Part shown: piece after piece, positions 1 to 8,402 of the stretch
How the letters are laid out: each line of letters begins with the position of its first letter
How positions within the stretch are numbered: the stretch's first letter is position 1
Origin: CAYLZW01 sp964388085
GTDB lineage: Bacteria > Myxococcota > UBA727 > CAYLZW01
Length of the DNA: 11,246 nt
Assembly (NCBI GenBank): GCA_964388085.1
Contig: CAYLZW010000197.1
Coordinates: 1 to 11,246, forward strand
Direction: 5' to 3'
The notes under the pieces: model-generated
The model's input: only the letters and a program-made list of their open reading frames with translations
Databases searched by the model: none
Told to the model about the DNA's origin: nothing
Translations under genes and position numbers: made by a program

Positions 1-764
1 CGCGCGGCGTCGCGCTTGTCGCGCTTGGCCTTGCTGTCGCGCGCGTGCGTCGCCTGCAGGTCGCGCACGGCGCCCGCGAAGCGAGCGCGCAGGAGGTAGC
101 GGGTGGCGAGCGGGTTGTCGCCCTTCAGGCGCTCGAGCTGATCGAAGTGTCGCGCCGCCCAGCGCTCTCGGCCTTGCAAAAGGTCGATGCGTCCCTGGTA
201 ATAGGCGACGAAGGCCTTCACGTCGCTCGGCACGGCGCCGAACTCCGAGCCGCCGCCGAGCAGATCGTCCTGCAGGAGATCGCGATCGTGCGGCAGCGTC
301 GCGATCACGCGCTCGATGTTGCGGAGCGCGTCGGGCAGGAGCTCCGGCCGCTTGCGCTCCTTGGCGACGTTGTAGAAATACTCGACGGCCGCGTGCGAGA
401 GGCCCATCTCGAACAGCGCGCGCCCGAGGTAGAACTCGGCCCACTCGTATTGGTCGGCGGCCTGGTCGTTGCCCGCGATGTAGTGCCAGAGCTTCTCGGC
501 CGCGGCGCGATAGCCGCCGCTCTTGAAGGCGACGAGACCCTCATCGAACACGAGCTCGGGCACGGGCTCGGGCGGCGGCGCAGGCTCGCTCGCCTCTGCG
601 GCCGGCGCGCCATCGGCGGGCTCGCCTTTGGGCGTCGCGGCCGCGTCCGGCTCGGGTGGGGCCGCGGGTGGCTCCTGCGCCAACGCCGACGACGACGACA
701 CGAGCGTGCACAACGCCGTGAGCGCCAGCTTCGACGAGGCCAGGCGGCGGGCGCCGCTGCTCAT
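1..764 (-). CDS. Exported TPR-repeat protein, GltC/NfsC-like (partial, C-terminus beyond left edge)
   Basis: The frame is open from the ATG at 764 to the window edge, giving 254 visible residues and no stop. Residues 1-30 form a signal peptide (basic start, hydrophobic stretch, cleavage after SALA at Q30). A Pro/Ala/Glu-rich linker follows to about residue 70. Helical TPR-like repeats begin at about 72-140 (GGYRAAAEKLWHYI, then YLGRALFEMGLSHAAVEYF), with another near 184-206 (AYYQGRIDLLQGRERWAARHF). The start overlaps the stop of the upstream barrel gene as ATGA, so the two are probably translationally coupled. A purine-rich GGAGGCGGGGG stretch lies just upstream. Known: in the Myxococcus Glt and Nfs complexes a periplasmic TPR protein (GltC/NfsC) works with OM barrels of the kind encoded next door. 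Inferred: this is the periplasmic scaffold of the local module. TPR sequences diverge fast, so a generic periplasmic TPR protein is the alternative. The C-terminal tail is rich in Lys, Arg and Asp (KAKRDKRD) at the edge. Confidence 0.85.
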   Translation of the reverse strand, partial: MSSGARRLASSKLALTALCTLVSSSSALAQEPPAAPPEPDAAATPKGEPADGAPAAEASEPAPPPEPVPELVFDEGLVAFKSGGYRAAAEKLWHYIAGNDQAADQYEWAEFYLGRALFEMGLSHAAVEYFYNVAKERKRPELLPDALRNIERVIATLPHDRDLLQDDLLGGGSEFGAVPSDVKAFVAYYQGRIDLLQGRERWAARHFDQLERLKGDNPLATRYLLRARFAGAVRDLQATHARDSKAKRDKRDAA

Positions 765-1432
765 CCCCCGCCTCCGAAGTTGAAGGAGATGCCTGCGTTC
801 AACGAGAGCACGTTCTCGATGGTCGAATTCGGGTCGACGATCGGCACGCTATTGAACAGGACGTAGTCGCGCAGATCGAAGCGCAGCGAGAACCAGTCCC
901 AGACGAAGAAGCGGATGCCGGCGCCGAAGGCGGGCCCCGGCAGGAAGAGGTAACCCTGTCCGCGATACGCCGCCACCGCGAGGCCGGCGTTGAAGAACAG
1001 CTCGTTGTAGATCAGCAGACGGTTGAACAGCGAGAGCTTGCCGTAGATCGGCTTCAGCACGTAGTTGGTCTCGACGAAGCCGTCGAGCTGCTCGAGTCCC
1101 TTGGCCTCGGGGCGCACGCCCCAGTTCTTGCGCAGCTGCTCCGTGAGGCCCGTCTCGACGTTGAAGCTGTAGGTGCCGCCCGCGATCTCCCAGGCCTGGA
1201 AGTCGTCGAAGTGCAGCGTGTAGCGGAAGCTGCCCGTGACGCCTTTGTAGAACGCGTCGAGCGGCAAGATGCCCGTCGACAAGGTGAACTCGTGGCCCAT
1301 GTTGAACTTGCGATTCTGGATGACGACGGCGTGGCCTCCCACCTCCTCGTCGTCATACTGAGCGGCAGCGGGCAACGCGGCGCCGAGCCAGGCAGCGCAA
1401 AGCACAGGGGCGAGCGCGAGGGGTTGCCGCAT
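761..1432 (-). CDS. Outer-membrane beta-barrel protein of myxobacterial type
   Basis: A complete 223-aa protein. Residues 1-24 are a clear signal peptide ending PAAAQ. The mature part consists of alternating aromatic and hydrophobic strands with short turns (FTLSTGILPLDAFYKGV, GSFRYTLHF, AGGTYSFNVETGL, NELFFNAGLAVAAY, FGAGIRFFVWDWFSLRFDLRDYV) and ends in a strand SLNAGISFNF followed by glycines. This is the layout of the small OM barrel family common in myxobacteria, the same broad type as GltA/GltB and NfsA/NfsB; I assign it from pattern only. The start has CGGAGG just upstream (1437-1441). An alternative ATG 4 bases earlier is out of frame. The 106 bp between the FHA gene stop and this start contain only a weak 5-bp GC hairpin, so readthrough from the FHA gene is likely. 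The stop overlaps the TPR gene start by 4 bp. Likely role: the OM anchor or pore of the envelope complex. Confidence 0.85.
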   Translation of the reverse strand: MRQPLALAPVLCAAWLGAALPAAAQYDDEEVGGHAVVIQNRKFNMGHEFTLSTGILPLDAFYKGVTGSFRYTLHFDDFQAWEIAGGTYSFNVETGLTEQLRKNWGVRPEAKGLEQLDGFVETNYVLKPIYGKLSLFNRLLIYNELFFNAGLAVAAYRGQGYLFLPGPAFGAGIRFFVWDWFSLRFDLRDYVLFNSVPIVDPNSTIENVLSLNAGISFNFGGGG

Positions 1433-1538
1433 CCATCCTCCGAAACGTTGCGTCGGTGTTCAGCCGACGAGGACCGTGAAGCGGTATTACACCGGCGGGC
1501 GGCCGGAAGGGTACCCGCGCCGCGACTTGCCGGCGCCG

Positions 1539-3809
<2,271 letters not shown>

Positions 3810-3817
3810 CGGAAGCT

Positions 3818-3823
3818 CTCCTC
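3818..3823 (-). promoter_or_regulatory. Ribosome binding site fixing a TTG start for the FHA gene
   Basis: On the minus strand GAGGAG lies 8 bases before TTG at 3809. The next candidate, GTG three codons later, would be 17 bases away, which is too far. The TTG start also gives the hydrophobic beta strand (TLVLQVFLF) that opens an FHA domain. Confidence 0.6.
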
Positions 3824-3864
3824 GCGGCTCGCGGGCATCGTCGTCAGCGCCGGCGCTCGCATCG

Positions 3865-4356
3865 CTACTCCAGCGCCTCGTCGATCTCGGCGTGGAAGTG
3901 CTCTCGCTTCTTCACGAGCGTCCGCAGCGCGCTCTCGCGCCGCTGGAAGAGATAGATCGCGTTGGCCTTGTTCGTCTGCCCCTGCAGCAGGCGCTCGTCG
4001 AATTCGACGCGCGTCGGCCCCCGGCGGGTGGCGGCGTCTACCGCGGCCTCTTGCGCGCCCGGCGCCTGCTCGCCCGGCGCCGGCCCGTCGTCTGCACGCT
4101 GCTCGGCGCGCTTTTGCGTCGCTCGAGCGCGTTTGCCTTTGGAGCTCTTCTGGCGTGTACGGCGTCGCGCGAGAAGCGGCTCCGCGTCGTGCGAGCTCAG
4201 CGCGCGCTCATGCTCGGGCGCCGAGCGCTCGCTGGCGCCGGCGGGCCCGCCGACGAGGAGCAGCGAGAGCATCAGCGACGAGCCGAGCAGCGCCCCGCCG
4301 ACGACGTGCTGATGAGGCTGCCGTGCATGACCCTGACGCGCGCAGAAGATTCGCAT
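3865..4356 (-). CDS. Small exported protein of unknown function, first gene of the Glt-like cluster
   Basis: 163 aa from the ATG at 4356. That start was chosen because AAGGGAG lies at a good distance upstream and because residues 18-41 then form a signal peptide (VVGGALLGSSLMLSLLLVGG, cleavage likely after AGA). A longer in-frame reading to 4452 would add an unlikely Arg-rich leader. The mature protein has a low-complexity charged middle (RRRTRQKSSKGKRARATQKR at about 65-84, then Asp/Pro/Ala-rich) and a compact C-terminal segment (about 116-163: VEFDERLLQGQTNKANAIYL, then FQRRESALRTLVKKREHFHA) that looks like two helices. I do not recognise a named family. From memory only, similar short C-terminal segments occur in exported proteins near AgmX/PglI genes. 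It lies 55 bp upstream of the FHA gene on the same strand, so it is probably co-transcribed and may be a periplasmic accessory subunit. Confidence 0.75.
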   Translation of the reverse strand: MRIFCARQGHARQPHQHVVGGALLGSSLMLSLLLVGGPAGASERSAPEHERALSSHDAEPLLARRRTRQKSSKGKRARATQKRAEQRADDGPAPGEQAPGAQEAAVDAATRRGPTRVEFDERLLQGQTNKANAIYLFQRRESALRTLVKKREHFHAEIDEALE

Positions 4357-4362
4357 GCATCG

Positions 4363-4369
4363 CTCCCTT
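4363..4369 (-). promoter_or_regulatory. Ribosome binding site of the small exported protein
   Basis: AAGGGAG on the minus strand, 6 bases before the ATG at 4356. It supports this start over the longer in-frame reading from 4452. Confidence 0.55.
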
Positions 4370-4379
4370 CGCCGGCGCG

Positions 4380-4409
4380 AGCATAGCCGAGGCCGCGCGC
4401 GCGTGTCGC
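4380..4409 (-). promoter_or_regulatory. Possible sigma70-type promoter of the Glt-like cluster
   Basis: On the minus strand GCGACA (4404-4409) and TATGCT (4380-4385) are separated by 18 bp, each matching the consensus at 4 of 6 positions. Transcription would begin near 4373, giving a leader of about 17 bases that includes the ribosome binding site at 4363-4369. The whole 4357-4536 gap between the two minus-strand genes has no other coding content I can support. Myxobacterial promoters are poorly predictable by eye, so this is tentative. Confidence 0.3.
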
Positions 4410-4536
4410 ATCCGCGCCGACAGCCGCTTGGCCGAGCCCCGAGCAGCCCCACCGCCTGGCCGCCGATCCAGCGGCGCGCCTCGCCAGTGCGGCGACGCGA
4501 CGGCCCGCCGCGAGCCTCTTGCGCCGGTCGATCCCT

Positions 4537-5625
4537 TCACTCGGGCTGTTCCGTTTCGGGGCGATCGTCGTCCGGCAGCGCGCTCGGCCCGCGCAGCACC
4601 CGCCCACCGGCGCCGACCGCGAACACCGTCCGCTCGATCGTGGGCTCGGGCCCGTCCACCTCGATGTAGACGCCGTCGATCGCGCGCAGGTGCGCGTCGT
4701 CCGCCAGCTTCGTCGTCGCCCACGCGGAGCCGTCCCAGTGGAACACGGACCCCGCCATACCGACGGCGTACACATCGTCGCCGCCCGTACCCCACACGCC
4801 CTGCAGGTAGAGCGGCACCGGCGTGCGCAGGTCCGGGCTCCAGATGTCGCCGCGATCGTCGGGCTCGCCGAGCCGGCGGAAGACGACGCCGTCCGTCGCG
4901 GTGGCGAGCACGCCGGCGCCGGTGAACACGTCGGTGAAGGGGCGGCTCGTGCCGGATCGATCGCGCGTCCAGCGCTGCGCCTCGAAGTCGTAGACGTACA
5001 CGCTACCCGCGAGCCCGACGGCGTAGACGCGACCGCCGCCCCCCGCCACGGACTTGAGCGCCTCGGGGATGCGATACTGCTCGACGGTGCCGTCCGGCAG
5101 CGTGCGATCCTGCAGCGCCTCCGCGTCCATGCTCGCCAGCGCGCCGTCCCGCCAGCGCAGGATGGTGCCGTCGTCGCCGACGATGAACGCGTCATCGAGC
5201 CGGCGCAGCCAGACCCCGAACAGGTGCGCCGTCGTGCCGCTCTCGAGGCGGCGCCAGCCGGCGTCATCGCGCAGCAGGACGAGGCCGCCCTCGCCCGCCG
5301 CCATCACGATCTCGACGCCGCTCTCGGCGTCGAACGCGCTCGACACGGACTCGAGCGTCGGCGCGCCCTCGACGTCGGCCGGGAGATCCTCGCGGGTCCA
5401 CGTGCCCGCCTCATAGCGCAGGAGCGTCCCGCCGGTGCCGACGGCGTAGGCGCGCGTGGGACTGACGGTCGAGACGTCCTGTAGCGACAGGGTCTCGGGG
5501 AAGGGGCGCGAGAGCACCCACCCGGGCGCGACCGCGGTCTCGGTCGGCGGCGGCGGCGGCTCCTCCGGCGCACAGGCGCAGGCGAAGAAGAGGGCACCGA
5601 ACGCGGTCACGTGCGAGCAACGCAT
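4537..5625 (-). CDS. Lipoprotein with seven propeller-like repeats
   Basis: 362 aa from the ATG at 5625. This start gives a short signal sequence (MRCSHVTAFGALFFACAC) with Cys16 or Cys18 as the lipid-modified residue, then a Pro-rich tether. The longer in-frame reading to 5667 would run into the divergent gene and bury the signal. The rest is built from repeats of the form 'vYAVG.gGtvlrwdG..W': about 51-76 (YAVGTGGTLLRYEAGTW), 91-124, 136-161 (FIVGDDGTILRW), 190-219 (YAVGLAGSVYVY), 230-251, 274-302 (VYAVGMAGSVFHWDGSAW) and 313-346 (FAVGAGGRVLRG). Seven units fit a seven-bladed beta-propeller of the WD40/YVTN/Ycf48-like class, many of which are surface lipoproteins in myxobacteria. No catalytic residues are recognisable; a binding or scaffold role is the best guess. 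It lies 180 bp upstream of the small exported protein gene, on the same strand. No Shine-Dalgarno sequence precedes its start. Confidence 0.85.
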   Translation of the reverse strand: MRCSHVTAFGALFFACACAPEEPPPPPTETAVAPGWVLSRPFPETLSLQDVSTVSPTRAYAVGTGGTLLRYEAGTWTREDLPADVEGAPTLESVSSAFDAESGVEIVMAAGEGGLVLLRDDAGWRRLESGTTAHLFGVWLRRLDDAFIVGDDGTILRWRDGALASMDAEALQDRTLPDGTVEQYRIPEALKSVAGGGGRVYAVGLAGSVYVYDFEAQRWTRDRSGTSRPFTDVFTGAGVLATATDGVVFRRLGEPDDRGDIWSPDLRTPVPLYLQGVWGTGGDDVYAVGMAGSVFHWDGSAWATTKLADDAHLRAIDGVYIEVDGPEPTIERTVFAVGAGGRVLRGPSALPDDDRPETEQPE

Positions 5626-5631
5626 GAAGGG

Positions 5632-5637
5632 ATGGTA
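5632..5637 (-). promoter_or_regulatory. Possible -10 element of a leaderless transcript
   Basis: On the minus strand TACCAT (4 of 6 to TATAAT) is followed by exactly 6 bases and then the ATG at 5625. Initiation would thus fall at or next to the start codon. This would explain the missing ribosome binding site of the propeller lipoprotein. No convincing -35 element is visible. Confidence 0.25.
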
Positions 5638-5643
5638 CGCTCG

Positions 5644-5658
5644 CCCGCGTGACGCGGG
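5644..5658. promoter_or_regulatory. Palindrome over a GTG start codon between divergent genes
   Basis: CCCGCGT-G-ACGCGGG is a perfect inverted repeat with 7-bp arms and a single central base. It lies at the junction of the divergent lipoprotein genes, and the GTG initiator of the plus-strand gene (5649-5651) sits inside it. As DNA it could be an operator; as mRNA it could fold into a 6-bp GC stem with loop TGA that hides the start codon. Which of these applies, if either, cannot be told from sequence. Confidence 0.45.
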
Positions 5659-7787
5659 GAAGCCCACGCCTGTTTCGGATCGCGCGCGCGCCGAGCGCCG
5701 GCCTCTTGCTGCTCGCGCTCGGCGGCGCGGCGCTGTGCTGGTCGTCGTGCACCGACGCGCAGCTCTATCACCTGTCGGAGGTGCCCTCGCTGCCGAACAA
5801 GGTCGCCTTCACCGGCACCGTCTGCACCGACAACCCGGCCGAGCGCAGCTTCCCGCTGCGCGTCATCTACCTCGTCGACGCTGCAGCCGATCTGCCGGCC
5901 ACGCTGACGCCGGAAGAGGTCGGGCTCTTGGGCGCGCAGCGCGTTCAGGCGGTGCGCGACTCGGTCACCGTGACGCGCGGGCGCGGCACCGAGTTCGCCA
6001 TCGTCCGCTTCGGCGGGGCGAGCGTGCTCGCACCCGAGGGCGGCTTCACCGACAACTCGGTCCTCGTCAGCGAGGCCGCCGGCGCGCTGTCGATCCCCAT
6101 GGCGGGCGCGGGCGAAGGACAGCGACGGACGCTGCAGGCGCTCCAGATCGCCTCGAGCCTCATCACCGGCGACGTGCTCTCGTCAGCGAAGGGGCCGCGC
6201 TCGCGCACGAAGTACGTCGTCGTGCTGCTGCAGGCGGGCAGCGCGGACGACGCCCTCTTGAACGCGCAGGCGGATCCGGCAGCCGGCTGTGACACCTCCT
6301 GCGTGCTCGCCCGGCGCGTCGAAGCGCTGCGGGAGGACGTGCTCGCGGCGGGCGCCGCCGACTTCCAGTTGCACGCCGTCGATCTCACCACCGCCGTGAC
6401 CACGGACCCCGGGCTGCTCGCCGCTGCCGAGGACCAGCTCGTGCGCATGGCCTTCGCGGGCGCGGGCGAGTACCGGCGCGTCTGCCGCGTGAACGACGAC
6501 GGCACGCGCTCCCCCGCCGGCTGTGGGCCGCAGAGCCTCTCGCTGCTCGGCGTCGACATCGAGAGCGCCCGCAACGTGTTCGTGAAGAAGTCGTTCACGA
6601 TCGCGAACCTCAACGCGCGCCACACGAACGACGGCGTCGTCCCCGACAGCGACGCGGACGGCATCCCCGATCATCTCGAGGACAAGGACGGCGACGGCGA
6701 GGTGGCGGATCCGAGCTGCGCCGATCAAAGCGTCTGCGCCAGCGACGCGGACTGCGCCGGCATCGGCAACGGCATCTGCCAGCCCGGCGAGACGGACCCG
6801 CGCCTGCGCGACACCGACGGCGACGGCCTCGGTGACAAGGTCGAGCAGCTCCTCTCCACCGTGGGCTTGAACCCGCGCGCCCAGGACACGCCTTCGCAGT
6901 GCTCGCAGATCGTCAACCCGCGCACGACGGACAGCGACGGAGACGGCCTCATCGACTGCGAGGAGGTGCTGCTCGGCCTCGACGCCACGCTCTTCGACAC
7001 CGACGCCGACGGCACGCCCGATCTGCTCGAGCTGCTCGCCGGCACCAACTTCCTGCTCGGTGACGCGCTCTACGACCTCGACTTCGACGGCGTGAACAAC
7101 GAGCAGGAGATCCGCGCGCACAGCGATCCGCGCAGCTCGGACGCCATCTCCCGCGCGGAGCTCTCCTATCTCTATCGCGAGATCGATCTCGGCATCCGCG
7201 AGCACCGCTATGCCTCGCAGCCCCGCGAGCTGAGCGGCGCCGTCGTCGTGCAAGAGGTCAGCACCGACAGCGCGATCGGCAACGGCACGCTCGTCTACCT
7301 GCCGTCCGACGCCGAGGGAGAGCCCGCACACCTCGCCTGGAAAGACGCAGCTGAGAACGCCGTCGGCGACGCCGTGCCCATCGACGGCGACAGCGTCTAC
7401 GTGCTGCACAGCGGCTGTACCGACGCGCTCCCCGACAAGGACTGCGCCGCGCTCGATCAGTCCCTGACCGTCTACGTCACCGAGGCGCTGTTGCCGCCGT
7501 TCCCCGTCGACGAGAGCTTGCGCATCGCCGTGGCCGAGCGGCAGTGCACCGACTTCCGCGTGCGCAACGTGACGCTGGTCGAGACGCTCGAGGCCGACGG
7601 ACGCGCGGCCGGCAACAACGACATCCGCATCTTCTTCGGTCAGGTCCCGCAGGACACGCCCGCGGGCTTCGGCATCTTCCGCGTCGCGCAGTACAACTTC
7701 CGCTACCTGGCGCCCGACTTCAAAGAGCCGCGCGTGGCGGACCAGCCGGTCGACAGCTTCCGCTTCGTGCTGTTCGGGGATCGCTGA
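5649..7787 (+). CDS. Lipoprotein with degenerate VWA-like domain and thrombospondin type 3-like calcium repeats
   Basis: 712 aa. GTG at 5649 is the only possible upstream start, because an in-frame TGA lies at 5625-5627. It gives a basic n-region, a hydrophobic stretch (LLLLALGGAAL) and a lipid-accepting cysteine, most likely Cys34 (WSSC), possibly Cys30. Residues about 70-290 look like a von Willebrand A fold: a core strand (LRVIYLVD), a later helix around RTLQALQIASSLI and a strand KYVVVLLQAG. The metal-site DxSxS motif is replaced by DAAAD (77-81), so metal-dependent adhesion is unlikely. Residues 331-490 hold five Asp-rich repeats (DSDADGIPDHLEDKDGDGE, DTDGDGLGDKVEQ, DSDGDGLIDCEE, DTDADGTPDLLE, DLDFDGVNNEQE) that should bind calcium, with a cysteine cluster at 357-377 between the first two. 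The C-terminal 220 residues are beta-rich and unrecognised. Inferred role: a surface or OM lipoprotein for protein contacts. The next lipoprotein gene starts 1 bp after its stop. Confidence 0.85.
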   Translation: MTRGSPRLFRIARAPSAGLLLLALGGAALCWSSCTDAQLYHLSEVPSLPNKVAFTGTVCTDNPAERSFPLRVIYLVDAAADLPATLTPEEVGLLGAQRVQAVRDSVTVTRGRGTEFAIVRFGGASVLAPEGGFTDNSVLVSEAAGALSIPMAGAGEGQRRTLQALQIASSLITGDVLSSAKGPRSRTKYVVVLLQAGSADDALLNAQADPAAGCDTSCVLARRVEALREDVLAAGAADFQLHAVDLTTAVTTDPGLLAAAEDQLVRMAFAGAGEYRRVCRVNDDGTRSPAGCGPQSLSLLGVDIESARNVFVKKSFTIANLNARHTNDGVVPDSDADGIPDHLEDKDGDGEVADPSCADQSVCASDADCAGIGNGICQPGETDPRLRDTDGDGLGDKVEQLLSTVGLNPRAQDTPSQCSQIVNPRTTDSDGDGLIDCEEVLLGLDATLFDTDADGTPDLLELLAGTNFLLGDALYDLDFDGVNNEQEIRAHSDPRSSDAISRAELSYLYREIDLGIREHRYASQPRELSGAVVVQEVSTDSAIGNGTLVYLPSDAEGEPAHLAWKDAAENAVGDAVPIDGDSVYVLHSGCTDALPDKDCAALDQSLTVYVTEALLPPFPVDESLRIAVAERQCTDFRVRNVTLVETLEADGRAAGNNDIRIFFGQVPQDTPAGFGIFRVAQYNFRYLAPDFKEPRVADQPVDSFRFVLFGDR

Positions 7788-7788
7788 G

Positions 7789-8364
7789 ATGACGTCGCGC
7801 GTCCCGCGCCTCTCGCTCCTCACGCGCGCGTCGCTGCTCGGCGCGGCGCTCCCCATCGCCCTGTTCGGCTGCAGCTTCGGCGCCGAGGCGACGTTCACGA
7901 ACGGCGCGGTGCTGAACGCCTGTGACAGCAGCATCCCGGTCTGCAACACGACGGCGGGCTGCAAGCTCGTCGAGGAGGACGCTTACGTCGAGGGCGTGTT
8001 CCCCGGCTTCAAGCAGCTCATCGTGCCGACCGTGGGCGAGGCCATCATCCGCGTGCAGCTCTATTGGCGCTCTCAGCAGAGCCCCGGCGCCGACACCGAG
8101 GTGCTCTGGTACGAGCCCGCCTGCGTCGAGGTGCACACCTGGCAATCCCAGGGCGTCGACATCTTCGAGCAGTCCGGCAACGACGGCATCTGGCAGGAGC
8201 ACCACCGCGTCTACCGCGAGGGGGATCACCTCGTGGAGATCCGCTCGGACGCGTTCGGCGAGTATCTGCTGCGCACGCAGGTGCTGACGCCCGACGAATT
8301 CGAGCAGGAGCAGTCGACGTTCTTCGGCGACCCCGAGCGCGACGCGGACGCTATGGCGCCGTAG
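7789..8364 (+). CDS. Lipoprotein of unknown family, partner of the VWA/TSP3-like lipoprotein
   Basis: 191 aa. The signal sequence ends in a good lipobox, ALFGC, with Cys28 as the modified residue and SFGAE after it. The mature part has four more cysteines (NACDSS, PVCNTTAGC, PACVEVH) and several beta strands (EAIIRVQLYWRS, TEVLWYEP, HLVEIRSDAFGEYLLRTQV), then an acidic tail ending DADAMAP. I do not recognise a family. The ATG lies 1 bp after the upstream stop (TGA-G-ATG), so the two genes form an operon and probably work together at the outer membrane. The next gene converges on it: only 38 bp (8365-8402) separate the stops, and no strong terminator is visible there. Confidence 0.8.
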   Translation: MTSRVPRLSLLTRASLLGAALPIALFGCSFGAEATFTNGAVLNACDSSIPVCNTTAGCKLVEEDAYVEGVFPGFKQLIVPTVGEAIIRVQLYWRSQQSPGADTEVLWYEPACVEVHTWQSQGVDIFEQSGNDGIWQEHHRVYREGDHLVEIRSDAFGEYLLRTQVLTPDEFEQEQSTFFGDPERDADAMAP

Positions 8365-8402
8365 CTCACGCCTAGCCCGAATGACTCGTGTTCAGCGCCG
8401 CT

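Noticed and set aside
45..866. A 273-codon plus-strand open frame at the left end
   Set aside because: It overlaps the TPR and barrel genes on the other strand, both with signal peptides, coherent composition and an ATGA junction. The plus-strand product has an Arg-rich low-complexity end.
1487..1512. CCGGC/GCCGG hairpin and a TAATAC sequence between the FHA and barrel genes, considered as a terminator plus internal promoter
   Set aside because: The stem is short, there is no T-run and no matching -35 element, so neither claim is supportable.
6183..7964. A 593-codon minus-strand open frame opposite the VWA/TSP3-like gene
   Set aside because: Val/Ala/Arg-rich shadow with no domain. It crosses the boundary of two well-supported plus-strand lipoprotein genes.
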